Shown: piece after piece, positions 1-9,305 of the stretch | Position numbering within the stretch: the first letter of the stretch is position 1 | Layout: each line of letters starts with the position of its first letter | Source of the DNA: JAPPHA01 sp964291635 | GTDB lineage: Bacteria > Pseudomonadota > Alphaproteobacteria > Rhodobacterales > Rhodobacteraceae | Direction of reading: 5' to 3' | NCBI GenBank assembly: GCA_964291635.2 | Contig: OZ219894.1 | Span: 131,859-195,858 of the forward strand | Length of the DNA: 64,000 bases | The notes under the pieces: generated by a model | The model's database searches: none | The model's input: the letters and a program-made list of their open reading frames with translations, nothing else | What the model was told of the DNA's origin: nothing | Translations under genes and position numbers: made by a program

Positions 1-272
1 TCGACGATGACCTTGACGGTTCCATCCGGTAGCTTGAGGAGTTGAACAACCGAGGCAAGCACACCGATCGAATAAATGCCTGATGGTTCAGGGTCGTCGT
101 CGGACGAATCCTTCTGGGCAACCAGGAGGATCGGGGTGTCCTCGTTCATCACGAGTTCCAGCGCACGTATCGACTTGTCGCGCCCTACGAACAGTGGAAC
201 GATCATGTGCGGGAACACGACGATATCCCGCAGGGGCAGAACCGGACACCTGTTTCCGGGTTTCTTGGTCAT
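1..272 (-). CDS. lon: ATP-dependent protease Lon, N-terminal part (cut by window edge)
   Basis: Seen: an open frame starts with ATG at 272 and runs off the left edge with no stop. The 90 visible residues begin MTKKPGNRCPVLPLRDIVVF and continue PHMIVPLFVGRDKSIRALE, then ILLVAQKD and GVLASVVQLLKLPDGTVKV. Known: this is the LAN substrate-binding domain that opens every bacterial Lon (about 800 residues). Lon is a cytoplasmic AAA+ serine protease that degrades misfolded and regulatory proteins. The ATPase and Ser-Lys protease domains lie outside the window. The preceding bases GACAGGACG give only a modest ribosome site. clpX, a frequent upstream neighbour in alphaproteobacteria, is not present on this side. 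Confidence 0.93.
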   Translation of the reverse strand, partial: MTKKPGNRCPVLPLRDIVVFPHMIVPLFVGRDKSIRALELVMNEDTPILLVAQKDSSDDDPEPSGIYSIGVLASVVQLLKLPDGTVKVIV

Positions 273-406
273 GGTTTCGTCCTGTCATTCCTGAAACTGG
301 GTGACACAGAAATCCGGCAATCGGCCCTGGCTCTCCGTGGCGCCCGTGCCTTGCCGCACGAACAAGCCCATTGACGAGGCCGTCTCCTGATCATGGTGCA
401 CGCAAT

Positions 407-436
407 TTATCTGGAATTGCAATCCGGATTTGTCAA
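407..436 (-). promoter_or_regulatory. candidate lon promoter
   Basis: On the minus strand TTGACA (436-431) is followed after 18 bp by AGATAA (412-407), a good sigma-70-like pair about 135 bp upstream of the lon start. No sigma-32-like motif was recognised. Confidence 0.4.
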
Positions 437-821
437 GGATCACTGGCCCAATGAAACACCCGGGTTACCGTGTTCTTACCGCCAATACCGAATTCAACGC
501 CGCCGCCGTCCAGCCATTGATATTGCCGCGCGGTCAATGAATGCCATCAATGCGAGACCTGCGGTGCGACTGCCCGCGCCATCATGACGTCCGCTTTCGG
601 GGCGACCATTCCGGCCCGGCTTACGATGGATCATTCGGTGTTCTGCCCACGCGGCAGCCGGATACTGCCACCTGCGGACGGATTTTCCGGATCGTATTCC
701 AAGGATTGGCGCGGCTTTCCCGGGACCAAAACATCCGGTGCAAAAGTCAGATATTCCGACGGTCGTGCCAGCCGCAAATCCTGCCTGTTCGCGGCAGGAT
801 AGCCGCCAGTTCCCGTGCCGG
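437..821. other. gene-poor stretch with an unidentified coding-like fragment
   Basis: No complete gene is supported. On the minus strand, from about 815 down to a stop at 631, one frame reads like real protein (it contains RPSEYLTFAPDVLVPGKPR and ends IRLPRGQNTE), but it has no start codon or recognisable domain. It may be the C-terminal remnant of a lost gene downstream of the Gfo/Idh gene. The rest (437-630) holds nothing I can assign. Confidence 0.25.
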
Positions 822-1823
822 TCAATCCATGGGGGCCTTCAGTCGGACAGGCCTTGCCGTCTGCACGGATTCCCGGGCCGCATCGGCAATCTGCTGCGCC
901 GCAAGTCCGTCCTCCAGTGATGGCAAACCGGAGGCGTCGCCGGATCGGATCGCTCCTAGGAACGCGTGCAGCTCGTCGGCGTAGGTCGGAGCAAACCGTT
1001 CGTACCATGTCGGCATGAGCCCATCCTGCGACTGTCCGCCGGCCCCGCTTCTCAGGAATCGTCCTACCGGTTCCTGAAACGTCTGCAGCATGCCCAGCGA
1101 TCCGTTCACTTCGACTCGCTCGTCCTGTCCATAGGCGGTCCGCCAACTGAAATCGAACTGGCACAGCGCACCACCGGGCATTCGCATCGTGATCATCGCC
1201 GTGTCGACCTCGCCGATATCGGCGAAAGACGGGTTCACAAGCACCGATCCCATCGCAAAGAGTTCCACTGGGTGTTCCCCGGTGATCCACCGCGCCAGGT
1301 CGTAGAAATGCGCGCCTTTTTCGCCAAACAGCCCCCCGGATGTGCGGGTAAATTCCACGCTGGGCGGCGAGGCGGTGCGGGAGGTCACCAGGACTGCCTC
1401 GACACGGCCGATCTCGCCGGCCGAAACGGCCGCCTTGATACCGGCGTATCCGGCGTCGAATCGGCGATTGAAGGCAGTAGCTGCCACCAGATTCCCCTGG
1501 CGCGCCGAAGCAACAATCTGCCGGGCCGCATTCCGGTCGGAAGCCAGCGGTTTTTCACAGAGGAACGGAACGCCCGCAGCGATGCAGGCTGCCGCGACCT
1601 CTCCGTGCGAAGCCGTCGAGGACGCAATGATCGCGCCATCCGGGTCGCGCCCCAAGGCCTCCTCGACGGAATGGACGGCCAATGAACCAAATTCGGTGGC
1701 AAGGGATTCGGCAGCATCCGGAATCTTGTCGCAAACGACAGCGAGCCTAGCTTCCGGATGTGCGGCGACATTGCGCGCGTGAATTCGGCCGATTGTCCCC
1801 GCACCGATTATCGCAATTCGCAT
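822..1823 (-). CDS. Gfo/Idh/MocA family NAD(P)-dependent oxidoreductase
   Basis: 333 residues, normal for the family. Seen: N-terminal Rossmann motif GAGTIG (residues 7-12), the family EKP motif at 90-92 whose lysine is catalytic, and the C-terminal substrate domain with GGLFGEKGAHFYDLARW (His171 is the probable catalytic acid/base). Known: these enzymes oxidise or reduce sugars, inositols or polyols at a ring hydroxyl using NAD(P). The nearest familiar type is the inositol 2-dehydrogenase/IolG group, but the exact substrate cannot be read. It is the last intact gene of a minus-strand block with SMP-30, GMC and decayed dehydrogenase genes, consistent with sugar or polyol catabolism. Confidence 0.85.
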   Translation of the reverse strand: MRIAIIGAGTIGRIHARNVAAHPEARLAVVCDKIPDAAESLATEFGSLAVHSVEEALGRDPDGAIIASSTASHGEVAAACIAAGVPFLCEKPLASDRNAARQIVASARQGNLVAATAFNRRFDAGYAGIKAAVSAGEIGRVEAVLVTSRTASPPSVEFTRTSGGLFGEKGAHFYDLARWITGEHPVELFAMGSVLVNPSFADIGEVDTAMITMRMPGGALCQFDFSWRTAYGQDERVEVNGSLGMLQTFQEPVGRFLRSGAGGQSQDGLMPTWYERFAPTYADELHAFLGAIRSGDASGLPSLEDGLAAQQIADAARESVQTARPVRLKAPMD

Positions 1824-1894
1824 GGTTCATTTCCCACATATGGAGCCTGTCGATCAGGCGAAGGGTTGATCTTGGCGACCGTCCATCGAGTTGC

Positions 1895-3476
1895 CTCTAG
1901 ATCAGACAGCCTGGCCTGCATCGGAACCGAACCCAAGCGAAGGTCGAGGTACTCGTTAAGCAGGCGGCGCGACAACGCCGTATCGCCGGACGCGATTGCG
2001 CAGTCGATCAGCTAGATGTCGAGAACATCACGTTGCGCATTGCTGCCACCCATGTACGGAAACGCGAAACGCGCGGCAAGCAACCGGTCCTTCGCCCGGT
2101 CAGGATCGCCGGCCATTCGTACGGCCAGGGCTTCGGACAACGGCCGCAATGCGGCCAGCCGCCGCCTCGGCATCGAAAGATCCTTTGGCCTTGGCATAGC
2201 CTGCGAGCGAAGCGGAAGCGGAAGGGCGTCGCAGCCCCGCGCCGTCTTCTGCCATTGCCAGCACGAACAGCGTGTGCAGGTCGTTGAAAGTCAGGATGCG
2301 GTCGCCAACCATGTACCGGCCTGCCTCGGCAAGATCGGCCCATCGCCCTCCACAGTCGACGCCGGCGGCCTCCAGCCGCAACTGGAATGACGCGCAATCG
2401 GTCATTTCCAGGTAACCCGGCAACTCTTGCGGCGCGAGCCCCCGGTCGAAATAGTCGGGCGCACTGTTGAAATGGCCCGCCTCGTCGATGAACAACGCCT
2501 CGTGCCACAACAGGTGATGCCGCACCGGTCCACGCCCTTCCCAAAAGCTGGCCGGGCGCTCCATCCAGACCAGCCCTTCGGTCAGCCGCCCTTGGGCTCC
2601 AGCACATGCGCCAGGGAATGCACCGGTCAGAGATCGTCGGGCTCCAGCTCGGCACCGCGCCGGCCAAGGGCTTCTGCTCGCGCGTATTCTCCGGCTTCTT
2701 CCAGACCCATGCATGCCATGCCGTGGACGACCCACCGTCACGTCACCCGCCGCACCGGGATTGTCCGTGTCCTCGTCCTTCGATCGTGCTTCATCCGGGG
2801 GCGCCCGGATCTCAGTTGCGAGTTGCCAGTGGCCGGTCCACGGCCGTTGCTGGTCCATGGGATCGCATCTCCGCACTTGCTTGTAATCGGGGCGTCCCAG
2901 CATCATGCTCGGCACCGCGCCGGCCAAGGGCTTCTGCTCGCGCGCGGACCCATGCATGCCAGGTAGCCGTGGACGAACCCGGCACGCGGGCACTTCCGTG
3001 TCGTCCCGCAAGAGATTGGCCAGGGACCCGGCCTCATCGGGATCGCATGTAATCGGAAAGTGAAGTCCCAGCATCATCGCGGTGAAATGCTGCCCGCGAA
3101 GTGCAAGCAGGTCATGCGGTGTGGCGGTCAGGGTCGCGTCCCAGATTCGCTGCGCGCCCAGGGCGTCGGTATCGAGCCACGCTTTCAGGGCGTTCACATG
3201 CAACCGCTCGGCCCTGGTCGCGGTCCGGGCGAGCGCCTTGGCGCGTGCATGGGCTTCGGCGGCGGGCATGTTGGAGCCAAGGCGCGAGAATAACAGCAGG
3301 TAGCCCCGCAGAAACCAGCCCGCGGGCACTTCCGGGTCGTCCCGCAAGAGATTGTCGACCCGGTCCATCGCGTCGGTACGGAAAGTGAAGTCGCTGCCCA
3401 TCGCGGCGAAAAGCCTGTCCGCCGTGGCCTCAGCACCCATTGTCCACGTCATGCCGCGAGGATCTCGGACAAGCAT
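1895..3476 (-). pseudogene. TTC38-like tetratricopeptide protein, decayed and internally scrambled
   Basis: Seen: the N-terminus (RDPRGMTW..., then GWFLRGYLLLFSRL and ATPHDLLALRGQHF) and the later part (EGRGPVRHHLLWHEALFIDEAGHF region) fit the bacterial TTC38/TPR family, which is about 430 residues. The middle is broken. The segment GLEEAGEYARAEALGRR is only readable in a shifted frame near 2640-2715. The C-terminal tract reads in another frame and passes a TAG at 2012-2014 before continuing as IDCAIASGDTALSRRLLNEY. Between about 2640 and 3100, pieces of the gene are repeated out of order. A 458-residue frame stays open across part of this (2100-3476), but its centre is nonsense. Inferred: non-functional. 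The family's biochemical role is not established. Confidence 0.75.
2647..3354. repeat. shuffled internal direct repeats within the TTC38-like pseudogene
   Basis: A 38-bp block is identical at 2647-2684 and 2907-2944. A 34-bp block at 2985-3018 matches 3321-3354 with one mismatch (T at 2999, G at 3335). A shorter block around CGGAAAGTGAAGTC recurs near 3054 and 3379, and the heptamer-rich string GACCCATGCATGCCA recurs near 2702 and 2947. The copies are parts of the same gene re-inserted out of order, not a regular tandem array. Confidence 0.8.
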
Positions 3477-3493
3477 CTCGGGCTCCGCTGCGG

Positions 3494-4637
3494 CTACCTG
3501 CGCGTGTCGATGAGAATCTTCAGGTGGTCGGTTCCGGACACGGCGAGCGCGTCGAACCCCTTCTCGATCGCTTCATCCAGGGAAATCGTTCGAATTCACC
3601 CAGGGAAACACGAGCCATCCGTCACCACGAGGTGGCGGTTGCGGTCCCGGGTCCGGGATTCGACCGGGAAACCGCCGCTGCCGATCATGACGATATGCGC
3701 CCCGTAGGGGCGGCGGTAGCCAGGCGCGGGCCGATGGTGACGTCGTTGCCCAGGCACCCCATCAGGCGGACGCCCCTTTCGCACAACCGGAACAGGTCAA
3801 CCGGCTGCCTTTCCATGAACAACCCGACCAACGCCAGGGTCCCACGTGGCGCAGCGCGTCGACACAGAGATCGAAGGCCGCCGGGTGCCCTGCGCATTCG
3901 ATCGCCAAGTCCACACCTGCCTCGGTCTCCCGGGCAATGGCATCCAGCACTTCCTCCGGCGAGGCACCGAACAGCCTGAGATCATCGAACCGTTCCAGAT
4001 GCGCCAGCCGGTGCTTGTTCGGTTCGTAGACGAAGACCTTTGCAGCCCCCGATGCGCGCGCTACGAGGGCGGTTACGGCGCCAATGGGCCCAGCCCCGGT
4101 GATCAGCACGGTCTGGCCGACCCGCAGCCCAGCCTCGTCGATGGCGTTCACGGCAACCGCCAAAGGCTCCAGCAAGGCGCCCTGCAGATCGCTCACGTCA
4201 TCCAGCAGCAGAACGAGATTTTCTTCCGGCACAACGACATGTTCACCCATCCCTCCCCAATGCCAGGACAGGCCGTCAAACCCGACGATCGGACTGAACT
4301 GATCCAGGTTGCGCCGGGCATGGTAGTCGCCTTTCGTCATCAGGTGCGGCACGACTGCCACACGGTCCACTGCCCTGAATCCGGAAACCTCCGGCCGGTT
4401 TCCTCGACGACCGCGGAAAACACGTGGCCCAGGATCATCGGCGCCGCAGCCCCTGCGGCCGGATGCGGCTCTGTCGGGATGAAGACCGGGCCGGCGAGAT
4501 ACTCGTGCAGGTCGGTTCCGCGGATGCCGCTATAGTTAGGACACGCGCACCGACACGGCATCGCCCGTCGGCGCGGTCGGAGGCGCGATCTCGTCGATGC
4601 GGAGGTCACCCTTTCCGTGAAAGCGGAGTGCCTTCAT
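3494..4637 (-). pseudogene. zinc-type medium-chain dehydrogenase (butanediol/threonine dehydrogenase-like), decayed
   Basis: Seen: translation from ATG 4637 (MKALRFHGKGDLRIDEI) hits TAA near 4535. A shifted frame then continues NYSGIRGTDLHEYLAG, LGHVFSAVVEETG, ..., VLITGAGPIGAVTALVARASGAAKV (Rossmann fold). A second shift near 3845 (RHVG to TLALVGLF) and a disordered stretch near 3590-3720 precede the C-terminus ISLDEAIEKGFDALAVSG ending at 3494. Known: the family carries a catalytic zinc held by Cys in CGICGTD and His-Glu in GHE. Here these read SGIRGTD and GHV, so ligands are lost as well as the frame. Inferred: dead gene. Its neighbours suggest a former polyol or sugar-alcohol dehydrogenase. 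Confidence 0.8.
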
Positions 4638-4645
4638 CGCGGCGC

Positions 4646-5518
4646 CTATCCCGCGAAGCGTGTTTCCGGGATACCGGTCACGCCGAGGCCGTGGACAGCG
4701 AAAATCATGCCGGCCTCCTTTTCGTGATGGTACCGGATGCCGAAGGGCCGCGCCATCGAAGTGACGTAGGCGATGTCAAGATTCGGCCCACCGAACATGA
4801 CGCTCGTGGTCGAGAACACCGGCAGTCCGACCACGCGGTCCAGCGCACCCCTGGGGTCGAACCGGACCAGCCGGCCGGAATAGACCTCGGCAACCCAGAC
4901 GAATCCCTCTGCATCGACCGTCATGCCATCGGGGTAACCCTGGAAATCCGCGAAGGAGGCAAAGATGCGGCGGCTCAGCACGTCACCGGTTGCGGTATCG
5001 TAGTCGTAGGCAAAAACCGTCTTCTTGAACGAATCCGCAAAGTACATCGTGCCGCCGTCGGGCGAAAAACACGGGCCGTTGGAACAGATGATGTCGCGGT
5101 CCAGGGTGGTATGGGTCATGTCGGGATCGAGGCGGAAGAGTTTCGCAACCGGGCCCTCTTCCTGATAGTCCATCGTGCCTGCAATGAACCGTCCCTGGCG
5201 GTCGGTCTTGCCGTCGTTGAACCGGGGCCTCAGCTCGCCGGGATGAGTTTCGTTGATGCGCTCCACCTCGCCGGTTTCAAAGTCCAGCGTAAAGAAACCC
5301 GAGCGCAGCGCGACCACGGCGCCGCCGTTTTCGCGCAGCGCGCAGGCGCCGATGTGCTCGGGCATGATCCATGTCTGCATGTCGCCGCCACGGGCATCCA
5401 CGCTGTGCAGCGCGGGCGCATAAATATCGACCCAGAAGAGTCGATTGGATTTCGGATCCCAGAGCGGGCCTTCCCCCAGTTGGCTTTCGTGTTCCACGAA
5501 TACTTCAATACGCAGCAT
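4646..5518 (-). CDS. SMP-30/gluconolactonase family lactonase
   Basis: 290 residues, the usual size for this six-bladed propeller family. Seen: the N-terminal signature LGEGPLWDPKSNRLFWVDI (Glu16 is the expected metal ligand), the mid-protein RFNDGKTDRQGRFIAGTMD and the later YPDGMTVDAEGFVWVAEVYS that supply the conserved Asn and Asp ligands. Known: divalent-metal lactonases that open sugar lactones such as gluconolactone; cytoplasmic, no signal peptide seen. It sits between the decayed dehydrogenase and the GMC oxidoreductase on the same strand. Inferred: it hydrolyses the lactone made by one of these oxidoreductases. Confidence 0.87.
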   Translation of the reverse strand: MLRIEVFVEHESQLGEGPLWDPKSNRLFWVDIYAPALHSVDARGGDMQTWIMPEHIGACALRENGGAVVALRSGFFTLDFETGEVERINETHPGELRPRFNDGKTDRQGRFIAGTMDYQEEGPVAKLFRLDPDMTHTTLDRDIICSNGPCFSPDGGTMYFADSFKKTVFAYDYDTATGDVLSRRIFASFADFQGYPDGMTVDAEGFVWVAEVYSGRLVRFDPRGALDRVVGLPVFSTTSVMFGGPNLDIAYVTSMARPFGIRYHHEKEAGMIFAVHGLGVTGIPETRFAG

Positions 5519-5662
5519 ATCTCGTCCTCCCTCGGCCGTTTTTTCGCGGGGTTTCGGCCGTTTCCCTCCATCCGGGAATCACGCGACGGTGACATCACGC
5601 CTCCCGTTGGCGGTCCCGCCTTCGCGCACGGCTCGGTGCGTCCCGGCGAACCGCATGTTCTG

Positions 5663-7255
5663 TCAATCTCCTGCCTCCAGGATCAGGTCGCTGGCCTTTT
5701 CGCCGATCATGATCGAGGCGGCATTCGTGTTCGAACTGATCAGGCGAGGCATGACCGAGGAATCGCAGACCCGCAGTCCCTCCAGTCCACGGACGCGAAG
5801 CATGGTATCGACGACGGCGTCCGCGTCACCGCCCATGCGGCAGGTTCCGACGGGATGATAGGCCGTGCGACAGTGGGCGCGGATGAACCCGGCGATTTCG
5901 TCATCCGTTCTCGCGGTCTCGGCAGGAAAATGCTCGGAGGCGCCGACCGAAGCGAATGCCGGTTGCCGGGCAATTTCCCGCATCAGTTTCACCGCCGCCA
6001 CCGTCATTTTCAGATCTTCGGGCTCCGCAAGGTAGTTCGGGTCGATCAAAGGTTCCGCCGCCGGATCGGCGGACTTGAGACGGACGGTACCGCGGCTTTG
6101 CGGGCGAACGAAATAACCGTTGAACATGCAGCCAGCCCCGGTGGGTGGGGACGACGTGCCCGGTTCGGTACCCGAGGCGGGTTCGAAATGGAGCTGCGTA
6201 TCAGGGGTCGGGGACGCCGGGTCCACAGACCAGAAGGCACCGCCCTCGACGATGGTCGAGGTCACCGGGCCGGTGCCGAAGAGCACGTATTGCAGCCCTG
6301 CCCCGAGCATCCGGTGCCAGGCCTTGTACTTGTCGAGACCGAGACCCCGGTCGACGGAAAGGATGAGATCGATGTCCAGATGATCCTGGAGATTCAGGCC
6401 GACGGCGGGCAGTTCGGCAACGACATCGATTCCAAGCGCGCGGAGGTCGTCCGCGGAACCGATCCCGGACTGCATCAGGAGCTTGGGGGACCCGACCGCA
6501 CCTGCCGCAACGATCACCTCGCGCGCCGCGCGAACGGTTTCGCGCGTGCCCTCGGCGACAAGCTCGATTCCCGTCGCGCGACGGTTTTCGGCGACGACCC
6601 GGGTCACGAGGCAACCGGTACGGACACCGAGACCTTCCCGGTTGCTAGCCGGGCGGAGATAGCCGGTGGACGTCGAGCACCGGCGTCCGCGCCAGGTGTA
6701 GGTTTGGTAGACACCCGATCCGTCCTGGCGCATGCCGTTGAAGTCTGGTGTGTACGGGATGCCGGCCTGCTGGCACGCCCGGACGAAAACCTGCGTCAGC
6801 GGATCGGGCGTCATGGTCGAAATCCCCTGCGGACCCTCGGTTCCGTGGAATTCGCCCGCCAGCGTGTCATTCCTCTCCGATTTCCGGAAATACGGAAGGA
6901 CATCGGCGAATCCCCATCCTGCACACCCGAAGTCCCGGAGCCATCCATCGTAATCTTCCGGACAGCCCCGTGTGAATACCTGGCCGTTCACGGAACTGCC
7001 GCCCCCGAGAACGCGGCCCTGAACAAATGGCATCTCGCGGCCGTTCAGATTGGCCTGACGCACGGTGCGGTAGTTCCAGGTCAGGCCGCCTTCAAGGAGC
7101 TTGAAGAGCCCGGCAGGGCGGTGGATGTTGGGATTGGTATCGCGCGGACCGGCCTCGACCAGAAGGACCGAGACGTCCTCTCGCGCGCTGAGGCGGTTCG
7201 CGATTACGCACCCTGATGCACCGGCTCCAACAATGATATAGTCGAACTCCCTCAC
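5663..7255 (-). CDS. GMC-family FAD-dependent oxidoreductase (choline dehydrogenase-like)
   Basis: 530 residues when begun at GTG 7255, which puts REFDYIIVGAGASG at the extreme N-terminus as is typical and has GAGG about 8 bp upstream. An upstream in-frame ATG (7321) would add an unrelated leader and is rejected. Seen: the FAD-binding GAGASG, the GMC signature GGGSSVNGQVFTRG, the second signature AAGAVGSPKLLMQSGIG, and the C-terminal catalytic HPVGTCRMG and SNTNAASIMIGEKASDLI regions. Known: oxidises alcohols (choline, sugars, alkanols) with FAD. The neighbouring lactonase suggests a sugar substrate; no signal peptide seen. Divergent from the CUT2 transporter genes, with a shared intergenic region of about 200 bp. 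Confidence 0.87.
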   Translation of the reverse strand: MREFDYIIVGAGASGCVIANRLSAREDVSVLLVEAGPRDTNPNIHRPAGLFKLLEGGLTWNYRTVRQANLNGREMPFVQGRVLGGGSSVNGQVFTRGCPEDYDGWLRDFGCAGWGFADVLPYFRKSERNDTLAGEFHGTEGPQGISTMTPDPLTQVFVRACQQAGIPYTPDFNGMRQDGSGVYQTYTWRGRRCSTSTGYLRPASNREGLGVRTGCLVTRVVAENRRATGIELVAEGTRETVRAAREVIVAAGAVGSPKLLMQSGIGSADDLRALGIDVVAELPAVGLNLQDHLDIDLILSVDRGLGLDKYKAWHRMLGAGLQYVLFGTGPVTSTIVEGGAFWSVDPASPTPDTQLHFEPASGTEPGTSSPPTGAGCMFNGYFVRPQSRGTVRLKSADPAAEPLIDPNYLAEPEDLKMTVAAVKLMREIARQPAFASVGASEHFPAETARTDDEIAGFIRAHCRTAYHPVGTCRMGGDADAVVDTMLRVRGLEGLRVCDSSVMPRLISSNTNAASIMIGEKASDLILEAGD

Positions 7256-7457
7256 GCACAGGCCTCGAATTTTCCCGGTTGGCGTCCTGGGGATACAAAT
7301 GCAATAAGGTGCGTGATACAATACCTTTTCAAGGCAGTTCTACCGGAAAGAAGGTTGCAGGCAGGGGGGATTACATGCTGGCGGTACCGGCCGGTGACGC
7401 ACGATTTTTCCTTGATTCTCCTGGCCGGCGTGTACCTGTCGGGAATGGCGCCTGCCC

Positions 7458-8240
7458 ATGACCGTGGCGAGTTCACCTCTTCTCGAAATGCGGGGAATCA
7501 CGAAACGCTTCGGCGCGATCTCCGCGCTCGATCATGTCGATCTATGGCTTTATCCGGGCGAAGTTCTTGGCGTCGTCGGGGACAATGGCGCCGGAAAATC
7601 GACACTGATGAAGGTCCTTTCGGGACTATATGCCGCGAGCGTGGGAGATATCGTCTTTGACGGACGTCCGGTTCATCTGAATTCGCCAAGGGACGCACAG
7701 GACATCGGAATCGAGATGGTATACCAGGACCTTGCGCTTGCCGGTAATCTTCCGGTGCACGAGAACATCTACCTGGGACGGGAACCCGGGCGCCAACGGC
7801 TCGGTTTCAAGATCGTCGACAGAAAACTTTCGCGCAAAATGGCGAAAGAACACCTGGACCGGCTTCATATCAACGTCAAGTCAGTAGACCAGAAGGTCGA
7901 GGAACTGTCCGGCGGCCAGGCGCAGGCGGTCGCGATCGCACGTGCGACGGCCTTCGACGCCCGCCTTGTCATCATGGACGAGCCAACGGCGGCACTGGCG
8001 ATCAAGGAAGTCGGAAAGGTCCTGGAGCTGATCAAGCGGCTCAGGGATCACGGGACCAGTGTCATCCTGATCAGCCACAGGATGGATGACGTCTTTTTCG
8101 TCTGCGACAGGGTCATGGCCCTGTTCCACGGCCGAAACTTCGAGGAGTCCGAGATCGCGAACACGAGCCGCAACGAGGTAATTGGCTGGATCATGGGTAC
8201 CAAGGGACATACCGAGGCGCTGGCACATGACCGTCTCTGA
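7458..8240 (+). CDS. CUT2-type sugar ABC transporter, ATP-binding protein
   Basis: 260 residues, a single ABC domain. Seen: Walker A GDNGAGKST (41-49), Q-loop MVYQDLAL, signature LSGGQAQAVAIARA and Walker B LVIMDEPTAAL followed by the switch His in ILISHR. The signature has Ala where Arg is usual (LSGGQRQ). Known: most CUT2 ATPases (RbsA) have two fused domains of about 500 residues; single-domain forms such as FrcA exist. It powers import by the permease encoded next, whose start codon overlaps this gene by 14 bp. Start taken at ATG 7458, which precedes the typical LLEMRGITKRFG opening. Confidence 0.9.
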   Translation: MTVASSPLLEMRGITKRFGAISALDHVDLWLYPGEVLGVVGDNGAGKSTLMKVLSGLYAASVGDIVFDGRPVHLNSPRDAQDIGIEMVYQDLALAGNLPVHENIYLGREPGRQRLGFKIVDRKLSRKMAKEHLDRLHINVKSVDQKVEELSGGQAQAVAIARATAFDARLVIMDEPTAALAIKEVGKVLELIKRLRDHGTSVILISHRMDDVFFVCDRVMALFHGRNFEESEIANTSRNEVIGWIMGTKGHTEALAHDRL

Positions 8241-9246
8241 AGATGCCCTGCTGGATGAACTCGAGACACCCGCAGCCCGGCGGATGCGGCTGATCGAGAG
8301 GTACGGCGTTTTCGCCGTCGTTGTCCTGATGATGATCGTCCTGTCGATTCTCGAACCGGACATCTTTCCGACGACCCAGAACCTGACCAACGTCCTGCGC
8401 CAGGTCGCAATGAATGCGCTGCTGGCCCTGGGACTTTACATCGTCATCATGACCGCTGGAATCGACCTGTCGGTCGGCTCGATCATGGCGCTGGCGACGA
8501 TGCTTCTGGCCATGGCCGACACGGGCGGGCTGCCTTGGCCGCTGGCCTTGTTCATCGGACCGCTGGTCGGAATCGCCTGCGGCGCGGTCAACGGCCTGGG
8601 GCTCACGGTGCTGCGCCTGCCACACCCGTTCATCATGACGCTCGGGACGCTCTATTCAATCCGGGGGATTACGAATCTCGTCTCCGGTGGGCGCCCGGTC
8701 TCTGGTGTCTCGCCGGAGGTTCGCTTCCTCGGATCCGGTGAAATCCCGTTGCCGTATCTCGGCGAGTACGCCTCTTTTCCGGTCAGCGCGATTGTCGTTC
8801 TGGTCTGCTACGGCGGGGTCGCCTATTTCATCAACAAGGTCCCGCTCGGCCGTCATATCGTGGCCGTCGGCGGCAATCCCCAGGCGGCGCGGGTCAGCGG
8901 CATCAATGTTGATCGGGTACTTCTGATCGTTTATTGCCTCTCGGGCTTTTTTGCCGGCCTGGCGGCGCTCATGATGGCAGGGCGGACAGGTGCAGGCTTT
9001 CCAAACGCCGGCATCGGGGCCGAACTTGATGCCATCGCCGCGGTTATCATAGGCGGGGCCAGTTTCTTTGGCGGTCGGGGCACGGTGCTGGGTGTCTTCG
9101 CGGGAGTCCTGGTCATGGGACTTCTGCGCAATGGGCTGAACCTGATGGACGTGAGCGCCTTCTGGCAGCAGACCATGATCGGAATGATCGTCGTCGGAGC
9201 GGTTTATGTGGATGTGCTGCGCAGGAGGGCCGGCGCTGCATCATGA
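8227..9246 (+). CDS. CUT2-type sugar ABC transporter permease (RbsC-like)
   Basis: 339 residues with eight or more hydrophobic segments. Seen: the family motifs GLYIVIMTAGIDLSVGSIMAL, LRLPHPFIMTLGTL and AVGGNPQAARVSGI (coupling loop), and IAAVIIGGASFFGGRGTV. Known: the membrane channel of ribose/xylose/fructose-type importers, working as a homodimer with the ATPase. The start at ATG 8227 overlaps the preceding ATPase gene; a longer in-frame ATG at 8182 would lie deep inside that gene and is unlikely. The substrate cannot be deduced. Confidence 0.92.
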   Translation: MTVSEDALLDELETPAARRMRLIERYGVFAVVVLMMIVLSILEPDIFPTTQNLTNVLRQVAMNALLALGLYIVIMTAGIDLSVGSIMALATMLLAMADTGGLPWPLALFIGPLVGIACGAVNGLGLTVLRLPHPFIMTLGTLYSIRGITNLVSGGRPVSGVSPEVRFLGSGEIPLPYLGEYASFPVSAIVVLVCYGGVAYFINKVPLGRHIVAVGGNPQAARVSGINVDRVLLIVYCLSGFFAGLAALMMAGRTGAGFPNAGIGAELDAIAAVIIGGASFFGGRGTVLGVFAGVLVMGLLRNGLNLMDVSAFWQQTMIGMIVVGAVYVDVLRRRAGAAS

Positions 9247-9305
9247 TGTTCGGGCATTACCCGGACGAGGTCCTCGAACCTGAACGAAATCAAGGGAGTC
9301 AAAAC

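Noticed and set aside
631..1290. 219-codon minus-strand frame
   Set aside because: Most of it is an out-of-frame shadow of the Gfo/Idh gene on the same strand; only the tail below 815 could be a true remnant.
2640..3100. repeats considered as a CRISPR or diversity-generating element
   Set aside because: Copies are irregular, only two each, and are pieces of the TTC38-like gene itself; no reverse transcriptase or cas gene is near.
4424..7216. 930-codon open frame on the plus strand
   Set aside because: It lies antisense to the intact SMP-30 and GMC genes, has no known motif, and its length follows from the high-GC codon use of those genes.
7256..7321. upstream ATG start for the GMC oxidoreductase
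   Set aside because: It would place 22 unrelated residues ahead of the FAD-binding motif; GTG 7255 has a ribosome site and normal spacing.
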